Origin: Candidatus Bathyarchaeota archaeon
GTDB taxonomy: Archaea > Thermoproteota > Bathyarchaeia > Bathyarchaeales > Bathycorpusculaceae
Direction of reading: 5' to 3'
NCBI GenBank assembly: GCA_026014665.1
Contig: JAOZHX010000022.1
Location: 1-64,000 of the forward strand
DNA: 64,000 bases
Shown: positions 8,305 to 16,379 of the stretch, one piece after another
Layout of the letters: each line of letters starts with the position of its first letter
Position numbering within the stretch: position 1 is the stretch's first letter
The notes under the pieces: model-generated
Told to the model about the DNA's origin: nothing
Databases searched by the model: none
What the model saw: the letters and a program-made list of their open reading frames with translations, nothing else
Position numbers and translations under genes: made by a program

Positions 8305-11025
8305 TCATGGTCGTTTCTTAAGTGTCATCAAGAGTAAGACTGTGGCGATAGCAATTGCTATGATTATGGCGATTGTTGAAATAGCAAAGTACATTTCTGT
8401 CGGTGGCTGAGCGGTTCCCATGTATGGTGACGGCGTAGGTGCTGCTTCGCCAACGTATGCAAAAGTAGCAGCGGACGAACTGCCGTACGACTTTGATCCT
8501 TTGAAAGACGCAATTATTCTGTATTGCCCAGGCACGTCGGGGGTCGTCCATGAGTAGCCAAAGGTGCCGCTTGTATCAGTTACAGCATCGCCGATGTGGA
8601 TAAAGTTGTTGTTGGGATCAATCGCGTCTATCGATACCGGCACACCAGTAGCGTTTGAAGGCTTCGCTTGCTGCTCGTAGATATATTCCATCCACCCTTC
8701 CTGGCTCTCGTCTGATACAGCTGGGATTCCATTGGTGTAGCCGAATTTAGGACCGCTTGCCAGAGCACCCGGAGAGATATCGTTTACTGTTCCAGTAATC
8801 ACGTAGGTGGACCCCATCGGCATGCCTATCTGTGGTGCCGATACAGTGGTGGCGCTTGGACCCTTACCAATGCAGTATATCAGATTATCATAGTCACTAC
8901 AGTGGACGATGTAGCCGTTTGCAAGACCAGGAGTCCCAATAAAGCTCTTGAAATTTAGGAGTTTCCAGATTTCCGTTCCATCGGTGATATTGATGCAACG
9001 GATGTATGAAGCACGCCAGAGAGGCTTAGATGGCGAGTGCTCAGTAGAGTAAGTGTAGACTTTTCCGTCACAAACAGCCCATATGCTAAGGGGCATGTTC
9101 TCGCCATAATAACCTTCGAATCCGGGGGCGGTTGCGTTGTAAGTCCATAGCAGTTCACCTGTCTTTGCCTTGAAAGCAGCGATTGTTCCTCCGTAGGAGG
9201 AGCATTCGAGAAGTTTGTCATAATACATGTTACTGCTAATGCCGTAAAAGTCCATTTGGCTAAACTGCGGAGTTGGCCCCCACAAAAGGCTCCCGTCTGT
9301 TAAGCTGTAGGCCCACAGCTGGCCTGTTTGTGAACATCTTAACATAAAAACTTGATTGTCATAGCTTACTCCACCTAAATTCCAAGTGTAGTTTTTGCCA
9401 GGCAATGGAACCGTTATGGTCTTGTTCCATTTTAGCGAAGCTGTGTATCCAAGGTTGCTGTTCTGCGTATTGGTTAGATTAGGATAAGTATTATATCCGG
9501 TTGCGTGTTCGTTTATGTCTACAATCCATGCTGAAAATGTATCAGGATCGATGGGACTGCCAATTGAACTGCCGCTTCCTTTGTAGAAGCCAAAAAGTTG
9601 TTTGGGAACACGGTTTTCATCTTGCAACACAGCACTAATACCTGAAGGTGCAGCACCGAAACCGCCTGAAAAAGGCAGACCCGCCTGTATTGTTACGTTC
9701 ATTGAATATGCGGAGTGCACGAGCTCTTGTGCTGTAACGTCTCCTGACGGTCCAACCTTAATCCATGAAGTGTCGTTAACGGCGTCGATTGTTGCTCCGA
9801 AACGCATCTTCCACTGCTGCTGGTTGGTCCCAACGGGTCCAAGTGGAGGGATTGCTTGGCTTGAGTTCCAACATAGAATGTTCCCTGTGGCTTTGTTATA
9901 TGTGTAGATCAGGATGCTTCCATCTTGGTCCATTACGGTAACACCGCTAGGCACGTTTATCAGTGTCAATATCCAGTTTCCAGTGGCTGCATCTAGGAAA
10001 TACCATGTACTACCCTGCACCATTATAAGGTATGAAAGCAATCCGTCGCCGTTAACGGAATGGTAGTGATATATTTGGCCTTGAGTTAGCCCTGGATAAC
10101 TTTGTGAAAGTGCATAACCGCTAGCAACTGTATACGGGTTGTTGAGCCCGTTATCGGTGCCGTTCTTGTACCATATTGTTTGCCCAGTGTACAGGTCCAT
10201 GCAGTAATAGCCATACTTAGCGCTGTCTGAGACAGCAGGCGAATTATAGTAGATTTTTCCGTTCATGATTATCGGCGATCCCCATGGGCTTTCATAGTCT
10301 TCAGCATTCATAGAAATACCCGGCCACTGTGCATCAAGGATGCCGCCACCGCGGCCCGCTGTTAATGGCTGTGTCCATAGTATGTGGGCGCTTTCAGGCG
10401 CTATGCCCCATCTTTGGAAGCCTGCAACCAGCCAGCTGCCTCCCAGCCAGTTGCTTGCAAGCGTTGACCATCCCCTATTCGCGGCATTTATGGGTGTAGT
10501 CCAATAGTCTGTTGGAAGCGGCGGTTCTTGCCACGGCGCTATTGGTTCTTGTTGCACATAAAGGTATGCGGGTTTGCTTGTGGAACCTTCGTAGAAGTCG
10601 CCGATGGCATCGCTGGTTAATACAGCAGGACTAGGCTTGACTGTTTCGCCAGGCCAGCTGAACACAATAGTGTATGTGCCGACTTGATCGGGAGTGTACA
10701 CTTTAAAATCGCTACCGACATCGCTAGAACATTGAAATGGTCCAATGGTTTCATTCTTTCCATCAGGCTTTGTAATATCGATTTTGAATCCATTCCAGCG
10801 TTGTCCGATTCCACCGCCAGCTGTTGGCGAGTATCTATCAACCCAAACAACAATGGTTGTCGATTGCCCAATACCGATGCGGTTAGGTGCGCAACTGACA
10901 TAAGCTGATGTTGGGACTCTCCATGGTGGATCATGCGCAACAGTTAAAGGAATTGCAGTGATAGTGATGGTTATCATGAGAAACAAAGCAAAAAGAAGAG
11001 CGAAGGTATTCTTCACAATTTGCAT
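8305..11025 (-). CDS. Secreted, membrane-anchored PQQ-like beta-propeller protein
   Basis: A 906-aa surface protein. The first 30 residues form a signal peptide (NTFALLFALFLMITITITAI, processing near AHD). A beta-sandwich-like segment follows (about 35-165), then a long region (about 200-730) with recurring W-x-D/TG blades such as ATGNWILTL, LTDGSLLWGP and AKTGELLWTY, typical of PQQ-binding-like or YVTN propellers. Near 835-865 an Ig-like repeat ends with TPDVPGQYRIIASFKG. The C terminus is a single helix (ISTIAIIIAIAIATVLLLM) with a basic tail, anchoring it with the bulk outside. ATG is preceded by AAGGAGAAAAG. It is a single-gene unit. No enzyme residues are evident; adhesion or glycan binding is possible but unproven. 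Confidence 0.8.
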   Translation of the reverse strand: MQIVKNTFALLFALFLMITITITAIPLTVAHDPPWRVPTSAYVSCAPNRIGIGQSTTIVVWVDRYSPTAGGGIGQRWNGFKIDITKPDGKNETIGPFQCSSDVGSDFKVYTPDQVGTYTIVFSWPGETVKPSPAVLTSDAIGDFYEGSTSKPAYLYVQQEPIAPWQEPPLPTDYWTTPINAANRGWSTLASNWLGGSWLVAGFQRWGIAPESAHILWTQPLTAGRGGGILDAQWPGISMNAEDYESPWGSPIIMNGKIYYNSPAVSDSAKYGYYCMDLYTGQTIWYKNGTDNGLNNPYTVASGYALSQSYPGLTQGQIYHYHSVNGDGLLSYLIMVQGSTWYFLDAATGNWILTLINVPSGVTVMDQDGSILIYTYNKATGNILCWNSSQAIPPLGPVGTNQQQWKMRFGATIDAVNDTSWIKVGPSGDVTAQELVHSAYSMNVTIQAGLPFSGGFGAAPSGISAVLQDENRVPKQLFGFYKGSGSSIGSPIDPDTFSAWIVDINEHATGYNTYPNLTNTQNSNLGYTASLKWNKTITVPLPGKNYTWNLGGVSYDNQVFMLRCSQTGQLWAYSLTDGSLLWGPTPQFSQMDFYGISSNMYYDKLLECSSYGGTIAAFKAKTGELLWTYNATAPGFEGYYGENMPLSIWAVCDGKVYTYSTEHSPSKPLWRASYIRCINITDGTEIWKLLNFKSFIGTPGLANGYIVHCSDYDNLIYCIGKGPSATTVSAPQIGMPMGSTYVITGTVNDISPGALASGPKFGYTNGIPAVSDESQEGWMEYIYEQQAKPSNATGVPVSIDAIDPNNNFIHIGDAVTDTSGTFGYSWTTPDVPGQYRIIASFKGSKSYGSSSAATFAYVGEAAPTPSPYMGTAQPPTEMYFAISTIAIIIAIAIATVLLLMTLKKRP

Positions 11026-11566
11026 TTGCTCTTTTCTCCTTTTTTATTACCAGGTGATCCGCGCTAATTATTTGAATCACCTAGCAAATCAATAGTGACA
11101 GGTAAACCTTATTAAGGCTTTCTTTACAGGAGTTTAATCAATATAGGGTTATTTTGCTTGAAGAGCTTACCGCTTTCTGTTTCATGATACAGGTGGGGTT
11201 AAATAACTTGCTATCTTATGAGGCCGTATGATCATCTAATCACGCCGCAAATGGTAACATGCGATTGCTGGCAATGATAAGCTCAATACTAAACGATTGC
11301 TGTTCCAGTAGCGAGATCATCTTGCGATCTGTCTTGTAAGCATATAACAGTGACTGCTTTTTCCTCAGTCGCTTCCTGATAATTCATACCTGAGCTTTTC
11401 TCTCTAACCAACCACGCTCTCTTCCGATTTTGCCAGAAGTGTAACTTATCTACAAGATAGAAGCTTTTCAGGAAAATCCAGCTGAAAGTATTTGTAAGTA
11501 AAATCATAAAGCCTTATACGTTGCCATGAGGAAGATAATAAAAATATCAAAGAAAGAGCTGCAATC
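11026..11566. other. Divergent intergenic region of about 540 bp
   Basis: This lies between the divergent propeller gene and the LysE gene and must carry both promoters. AT-rich tracts occur at both ends. The 72-codon minus ORF at 11289-11507 has no recognisable features or ribosome site and is treated as noise. Confidence 0.4.
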
Positions 11567-12199
11567 ATGGAGTTCATAACTGACTTTTACGTGTTCTTAG
11601 GTTCAGTTCTGCTTATTTCTCTATCCGGCGTTCTAATGCCAGGTCCACTTTTCGCTGTGACTCTGACCAAAGCAGCAAAGAGCAAAGCTGCAGGTGCCTT
11701 AATCGCCGTTGGTCATGGCATTGTAGAGTTTCCTTTGATGTTTCTGATTTTCTTTGTCATCCGACAGTTCGAAATCCCAAACGTTGTGGTGGCTACTGTG
11801 GGGTTGATTGGGGGTTTGCTGATGATTTTTATGGGTGTGCAAGCATTCAGAAACAGACATAAACAGGAGAAAGCAACCGTGAATTTTAAGCGTGATTCTG
11901 TTTTGGCAGGGGCTTGGACAACGGGTGCGAACGCTGGGTTTATTTTGTGGTGGTTAACGATCGGGATGGCGCTTATACTTAACGCTCAAATGTTTGGATT
12001 AATCGGGTTCAGTGTGTTTGCAGGGGTGCATTGGCTCTGCGACTTCGTATGGTACGCATTCGTTGGATTGCTGATTTTTGAGTCCCAGCGGTTCTGGTCA
12101 GAACGCACGCGAATGGGGATAACGCTTTTTTGTGTGGCCGTATTTATCGGGTTTGGTGCTTACTTTATGGGGTCAGCGCTATTGGCACTATTGGTATAG
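11567..12199 (+). CDS. LysE/RhtB family amino acid exporter
   Basis: A 210-aa integral membrane protein with six predicted helices. The N-terminal segment SGVLMPGPLFAVTL contains the PGP motif of the LysE/RhtB superfamily. A hydrophilic loop (RNRHKQEKATVNFK) in the middle separates the helix triplets, as is usual. Members export amino acids or related metabolites. The substrate cannot be deduced. It precedes the macrodomain gene by 30 bp, but a TATA-like sequence before that gene suggests separate transcription is possible. Confidence 0.85.
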   Translation: MEFITDFYVFLGSVLLISLSGVLMPGPLFAVTLTKAAKSKAAGALIAVGHGIVEFPLMFLIFFVIRQFEIPNVVVATVGLIGGLLMIFMGVQAFRNRHKQEKATVNFKRDSVLAGAWTTGANAGFILWWLTIGMALILNAQMFGLIGFSVFAGVHWLCDFVWYAFVGLLIFESQRFWSERTRMGITLFCVAVFIGFGAYFMGSALLALLV

Positions 12200-12229
12200 T
12201 TAAATATCGGACATGATTAGAATTTATTT

Positions 12230-12781
12230 ATGGAATTTATTGTTAGAAACGCCGTACTGCAGCTAATTAAAGGCGACATCACCGACGTTGAAGCAGATGC
12301 AATCGTGAACGCTGCCAACTCAACGCTTCTTGGCGGAGGCGGAGTGGACGGAGCAATTCATCGCAAAGGCGGGCCAAAAATCCTTGAAGAATGCAAACGC
12401 ATACGTGCAACTGAATGGCCCGACGGCTTGCCAACGGGAAACGCCGTTATCACTTCTGGCGGGAACCTCAAAGCCAAATACGTAATCCACACGGTTGGTC
12501 CTGTTTGGATGGGCGGATTCCATGTCGAAGCAGAACTCTTAAAACGCGCATACAAGAACTCGCTCAAGCTTGCGGTTTCCAAAGGATTAAGAACAATTGC
12601 TTTCCCATCAATCAGCACTGGGGCATACCGTTACCCCGTTGAAGAAGCTAGTCGCATAGCCATCGGTGTAGTAAAGGATTTTTTGGAAAACACAGACAAA
12701 CTTGAGAAAGTGACGTTTGTGTTGTTTTCTAACCGCGATTTTAACGTTTATTTGCAAGCTGTAGAAGACCTTCTAAAGTAA
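12230..12781 (+). CDS. Macrodomain protein, O-acetyl-ADP-ribose deacetylase-like
   Basis: A 183-aa stand-alone macrodomain. Diagnostic blocks are IKGDITDVEADAIVNAAN at about 14-31, LLGGGGVDGAIH (ligand loop), YVIHTVGPVW, and FPSISTGAYRYP (second loop, near 122). These bind ADP-ribose, and family members remove ADP-ribosyl or O-acetyl-ADP-ribose groups. The length equals a single-domain YmdB/MacroD-type enzyme. A TTAAATATC box about 25 bp upstream and the lack of a ribosome site fit a leaderless message. Confidence 0.92.
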   Translation: MEFIVRNAVLQLIKGDITDVEADAIVNAANSTLLGGGGVDGAIHRKGGPKILEECKRIRATEWPDGLPTGNAVITSGGNLKAKYVIHTVGPVWMGGFHVEAELLKRAYKNSLKLAVSKGLRTIAFPSISTGAYRYPVEEASRIAIGVVKDFLENTDKLEKVTFVLFSNRDFNVYLQAVEDLLK

Positions 12782-12996
12782 GAATGTACGTCACCAAAGC
12801 AGCATCCGAAACTAACGTCAAACAAAAATTCTAAAACAAAGAGAAGAAAAAATCAAGTAACTAAGAATTTTACCTTCGCCGGATTATAGGCGATAGGTTA
12901 TGCAGGACATGTTAGAATCTTAGCCTAGTTTTGTTTTGGCTTGTAAAATCACATAATAATAATCAATAATCATTAGATTGAGGGTAAAAAGAATAA

Positions 12997-13170
12997 TTAG
13001 GATTTGTTTGCGGCGCTTATAACTGTCAATTCTTCATGGCGCAAATCAGATGCTGCATTGTATGTTTGCTGCTTTTTTCGTAGACATTCGTGCATGTGCT
13101 TCCAGAGCATGTAGCGGGTTCTCCAAGGAGGGGCATCGCAGAACGGGCAAGTGAACAGTGGTTGCGTCAT
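12997..13170 (-). CDS. Small zinc-finger-like protein
   Basis: A protein of 57 aa from ATG at 13170. AAGGTGA lies six bases upstream of this ATG, which argues against the GTG at 13179 used by the ORF track. The N-terminal half reads FTCPFCDAP, then about 12 residues, then KHMHEC, so a C2H2 or C2HC zinc site is likely. The tail is hydrophilic. Such tiny single-finger proteins are common in archaea and may bind nucleic acid. It lies divergent to the gene at 13220, only about 30-50 bp away. A similar small finger protein occurs downstream of ileS. Confidence 0.6.
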   Translation of the reverse strand: MTQPLFTCPFCDAPPWRTRYMLWKHMHECLRKKQQTYNAASDLRHEELTVISAANKS

Positions 13171-13219
13171 ATTTTTCACCTTGCCTATTCTACGTGAGTT
13201 ATGAATCTTATAATCGTAT

Positions 13220-13549
13220 GTGACTGCGTCAAACCTACAACAAGAAGCATTAAGCTACTTCTTTCTTTCTTGTATTGGAAGTGATTTTTTGTCAAGATAT
13301 CTAATAAATTCAGCAATTTTGCGTTCAGGGAAAGATCCTCGTGCATGCGCGGAAGGAGCCGCCAAAATGTTTGCGACAGGAAAGTTCAAAGACATCGAAG
13401 CAAAATCGTGCTATTGCTGTGGGTCAGAGGGAAGGGTTGCCTTTATCGTTGAAGCGCCTAGCCAAGATGCTGTGCTAGAAGCTTTTGAGCAACTAAACAT
13501 TCCCATCGCTTCGATCATGGAAGCAGAGGAAATCCCAATAAAGCCTTAG
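13220..13549 (+). CDS. Small alpha/beta protein, possibly N-terminally frameshifted
   Basis: An ORF of 109 codons opening at GTG without a ribosome site. The segment from about QQEALSYFFL to the end (RYLINSAILRSG, AKSCYCCGSEGRVAFIVEA, VLEAFEQLNIPIASIMEAEE) reads like a conserved alpha/beta-barrel-type domain with a CxCC motif. Frame 1 just upstream has ATG at 13201 followed by MNLIIVCDCVKP, which looks like the missing first beta strand. Frame 2 has a stop at 13211-13213, so it cannot extend. A one-base shift near 13230-13240 would join them. The function is unknown. Confidence 0.5.
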   Translation: MTASNLQQEALSYFFLSCIGSDFLSRYLINSAILRSGKDPRACAEGAAKMFATGKFKDIEAKSCYCCGSEGRVAFIVEAPSQDAVLEAFEQLNIPIASIMEAEEIPIKP

Positions 13550-13655
13550 CTTCATTTAAAGAAGTAAATGTTTCCGCGTTTTCTATATTCCCCTTTCATT
13601 AGTAATATGTCGATTTTGGAAATATATCGCAAAGGAAAACAACCAATATATTAAT

Positions 13656-14078
13656 ATGCAATACACAAATGTCTTTAAGCACAACACAACGACAGAAGTG
13701 AAAAAACCTTTGAGTCAACCCTTAACTATCTTGGAAATTCAGTGCCTGCCGCTTGGCTTTAACCTGTCATCGAATGTGAACGTCAGGGTAGCCTTGGCGA
13801 ATGCTGTGGATGAGACATTCTGTGAGTTAGGTCATGATGTGCAGTCTGCTTTCTATGCTATTTTGAGGGAAAGGTTTGGGCTAAGTAAAGAGGATGCGGT
13901 TAACCGGCCTGAAGCTTTTGCAGGGGCGCTTGAAGCGGTTTTTGGGCAAGCTGCCAAACTTGTGGAGGTGCAAATACTGTCGAGGTTTCATGAAAAGTTC
14001 AAGGGTGAGCCTTATAAGTGTGAAAAAAAGGATTTATTCTTTAGCGACCACGTATCAAGATGGCTAAATAATTGTTAG
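13656..14078 (+). CDS. Small helical protein resembling the NitrOD5 domain
   Basis: A 140-aa protein. The last 90 residues (NAVDETFCELGHDVQSAFYAIL, RPEAFAGALEAVFGQAAKLVEVQIL) resemble the small helical domain called NitrOD5 found in many archaea, often in signalling proteins. The N terminus (about 50 residues) is unlike a known domain. AAAGGA lies some 20 bases before the ATG, so initiation is not obviously Shine-Dalgarno driven. It ends convergent with the AsnC-type gene and overlaps it by 15 bp. The domain call is from memory of the pattern and is tentative; the role is unknown. Confidence 0.45.
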   Translation: MQYTNVFKHNTTTEVKKPLSQPLTILEIQCLPLGFNLSSNVNVRVALANAVDETFCELGHDVQSAFYAILRERFGLSKEDAVNRPEAFAGALEAVFGQAAKLVEVQILSRFHEKFKGEPYKCEKKDLFFSDHVSRWLNNC

Positions 14079-14378
14079 CGTTAATGTCGATTTGACGCTG
14101 CTTAAATTTTTAATACGTTTAAGCACGTTTTCTCGTAGGTGATCCAGAGAGTCACCGCTGATTTTAGCTACTAAATCATACGCGCCTCTGGCGAGATAAA
14201 CCTCGGTAACATCTTCTATTTTACGCAAATCTTCTAGAGCAACGTGACATGAATCGGGCTCAGCCGTTATGAAAACAAACGCGTTGCGCTTAATTTTTTG
14301 GTAAGGTTCAACAGTAAGAGTTGTGCCAATTTCGCTTAGTTCAGCGAAAACAGTTTCCAAACAATCCACCTCATTCAT
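14064..14378 (-). CDS. Stand-alone Lrp/AsnC ligand-binding (RAM) domain protein
   Basis: A 104-aa protein without a helix-turn-helix. Residues from about 30 on (RNAFVFITAEPDSCHVALED, VTEVYLARGAYDLVAKISG, VKSTLTLTII) are the AsnC/Lrp effector domain: a ferredoxin-like fold with the glycine-rich dimer interface RGAYDLVAK. The N-terminal 30 residues form an extra acidic segment. Stand-alone RAM domains in archaea bind amino acids or modulate Lrp partners. The 3' end overlaps the convergent gene at 13656-14078. Confidence 0.8.
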   Translation of the reverse strand: MNEVDCLETVFAELSEIGTTLTVEPYQKIKRNAFVFITAEPDSCHVALEDLRKIEDVTEVYLARGAYDLVAKISGDSLDHLRENVLKRIKNLSSVKSTLTLTII

Positions 14379-14641
14379 ACTTAAATCTTCCCTGAAAAGT
14401 TATTAAAGCTAAGTTGCTGTCTACGCACAACAACAAACCATTATAGCTTTCCATAACATTTTCTTTAAGTGCAGCTGGGAGAAGCTGGGGCTTGGCGAAA
14501 AACCGGCTTTTATCCACAGAAAGCACACGTAAGCGGATTACCGTTCACATTTTAGGTGCTGCTGCCAAGGGAGGAAGTGGAGGAATGGAGCTTAACATGT
14601 GCTTTCTTTGAAGCCAAGCCCATCCTTACAACTTAGGATTT

Positions 14642-15187
14642 TTATCCGTTTGTGGTTTTTATCTCTATTAGGGAGAACACGTCGTATTTGTTGCCTAAGG
14701 CTTTTCTGCCTTCCAAGTAGCCAAGTTCTATGAGAAAGCCAATGCCTGCGATTTTGCCGCCAAGCTTTTCCACCAAATCAATGTTGGCTTTTACGGTTCC
14801 GCCGGTGGCAAGCAAATCGTCGATAAGCAACACATTCTGTCCTTTTTCTATGGCGTCCTGATGAATTTCGATGGTGTCGCATTCATATTCTTTCTTGTAA
14901 GTTAAGTCCACGCATCGGTACGGTAATTTGCCTTTTTTGCGTACAGGCACAAACCCGACACCTAACTCATACGCTAATGCGGCGCCGATGATGAAGCCAC
15001 GTGCTTCGTTTGAGACCACAACATCGATGGCTTTGCCTCTGTAGTGGTCAGCTAATTGTTTGATGGTTTCGTGGAAGCAGACTTTGTCTTTTAGGAGGGG
15101 TGTTATGTCCCAAAAGACTACGCCTTTGAATTCAGGGATTCTGCGTATCTTACTTTTGAGTTCAATTTTTTTATCTGTTTTATTCAT
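14642..15187 (-). CDS. apt: Adenine phosphoribosyltransferase
   Basis: A 181-aa enzyme making AMP from adenine and PRPP. The PRPP-binding motif VLLIDDLLATGGT lies near residue 120. FKGVVFWDITPLLKD and EARGFIIGAALAYELGVGFVPV are the usual Apt blocks. The length is normal. ATG is preceded by GAGGAGAAAA. It follows mtnP by 12 bp on the same strand, so the two form an operon. MtnP releases adenine from methylthioadenosine, and this enzyme recaptures it. Confidence 0.94.
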   Translation of the reverse strand: MNKTDKKIELKSKIRRIPEFKGVVFWDITPLLKDKVCFHETIKQLADHYRGKAIDVVVSNEARGFIIGAALAYELGVGFVPVRKKGKLPYRCVDLTYKKEYECDTIEIHQDAIEKGQNVLLIDDLLATGGTVKANIDLVEKLGGKIAGIGFLIELGYLEGRKALGNKYDVFSLIEIKTTNG

Positions 15188-15199
15188 TTTTTTTCTCCT

Positions 15200-15991
15200 C
15201 TATACGAAGGCTCCTTTGAGAGCTTGGTTGCATGCACAGTTGCATTCGGTTGGGGTTTTGGATATGGTTTCGGCGATTATACGCTTAACTTTTTCTATGT
15301 TGGTTCGCATGGTAGTAAGAATGTCATCTACGCATACTACATGGTCTTTCCAAACATCGTAGTCGGTGACTGTTGAGATTGAGGCGTAGCAGATTTCCGC
15401 TTCTCGTGCCAGCACACATTCGGGGACCAAGGTCATGCCAACTACGTCTGCTCCCCATTGTCGATACATGCGTGATTCGGCTTTGCTTGAGAAACGTGGT
15501 CCCTCAATGCAAACGTATGTTCCTGTTTCATGCATTTTGATTTTCATCTCTTTAGAGATGCTTATGATGGTTTTGCGAAGTTCAGGGCACATAGGTTCCG
15601 CAACAGATACGTGGCAGACTTTACCTTCTGTTGCAGTGTAGAAGGATTGTTCACGTCTTGTTGTGCGATCTATGAATTGGTCAACAAAGACGATGTCGCC
15701 TGGCTGATATTCTTCTCGTAGGGAACCAACCGTTGAAGGAGCTAAGATTCTTTTTACTCCGAGTTGTTTGAGTGCCGAGATGTTGGCTCGAACGTTTATG
15801 TCTGTGGGTCGTATGGTGTGTTTTTTGCCGTGCCTTGGCAAAAAGGCTACGCATTTCCCGCTTAATTCGCCTATTGTTATTGCATCAGAGGGTTTCCCAT
15901 AGGGTGTTTCAAGGGTAATTTCTTGGACGTTTTTAAGAAGTTGAGGGTCGTAGAGACCTGTTCCGCCGATAACTCCAAATTCAGCTTGCAT
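15200..15991 (-). CDS. mtnP: S-methyl-5'-thioadenosine phosphorylase
   Basis: A 263-aa phosphorylase splitting methylthioadenosine (a polyamine by-product) into adenine and methylthioribose-1-phosphate. Family blocks are GVIGGTGLYD at the start, FLPRHGKKH, INVRANISALK, PGDIVFVDQFIDRT, CIEGPRFSSKAESRMYR, GMTLVPECVLARE and DYDVWK, whose Asp is the base-recognition residue. TTTTTATAAG lies about 25-30 bp before the ATG with no clear ribosome site, fitting a nearly leaderless operon mRNA. apt follows directly. Confidence 0.94.
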   Translation of the reverse strand: MQAEFGVIGGTGLYDPQLLKNVQEITLETPYGKPSDAITIGELSGKCVAFLPRHGKKHTIRPTDINVRANISALKQLGVKRILAPSTVGSLREEYQPGDIVFVDQFIDRTTRREQSFYTATEGKVCHVSVAEPMCPELRKTIISISKEMKIKMHETGTYVCIEGPRFSSKAESRMYRQWGADVVGMTLVPECVLAREAEICYASISTVTDYDVWKDHVVCVDDILTTMRTNIEKVKRIIAETISKTPTECNCACNQALKGAFV

Positions 15992-16142
15992 AAACCTAAT
16001 TCAAGCGCTGAACTTATAAAAATAGCGTCGATTACAGATTAAAGCTATGACTTTCTTCTAACCCCCTCATATGATAGATGATCAAAAATTTTTTGCTCGT
16101 CCGGCAGTTTTTGATGTTTGGTCTAACTTGCGCTAATTTTTT

Positions 16143-16326
16143 ATTTTATGTGGGTGTGGCGGTTTTTAGTGTACCACAAGATGGTTTGTTGGGGCGGTTG
16201 CTTTTTGGTGTTGCAGTGTGGTCTGGCGTCTGTTTGCGTGTGGGATATGCGTTTTCATCCACATGTGGTGCATGGGTCTATGTTGAAGAGGTCATGGTGT
16301 GGGTGTGGCAGCATGTTGGGGCTTCT
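16143..16326 (+). repeat. Dispersed structured repeat, copy B
   Basis: Full-length plus-strand copy. It starts TTATGTGGGTGTGGCGG, continues through GGTTTGTTGGGGCG and TTGCTTTTTGG, and ends GGTGTGGGTGTGGCAGCATG. The same blocks occur in the same order in copy C (minus strand, 45.8-46.0 kb) and partly in copy A. Short TGTGG/CCACA arms recur. The 83-codon ORF across it shares words with the ORF in copy C only because the DNA is repeated; frame and codon pattern do not look selected. Confidence 0.7.
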
Positions 16327-16379
16327 TAATTTTCTACAGGCAACAGCTAAGATGGTAGGATACCGATATATGGGTTGGT

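Noticed and set aside
9602-9907. 101-codon plus ORF inside the beta-propeller gene
   Set aside because: Antisense shadow of the long, well-structured minus-strand gene.
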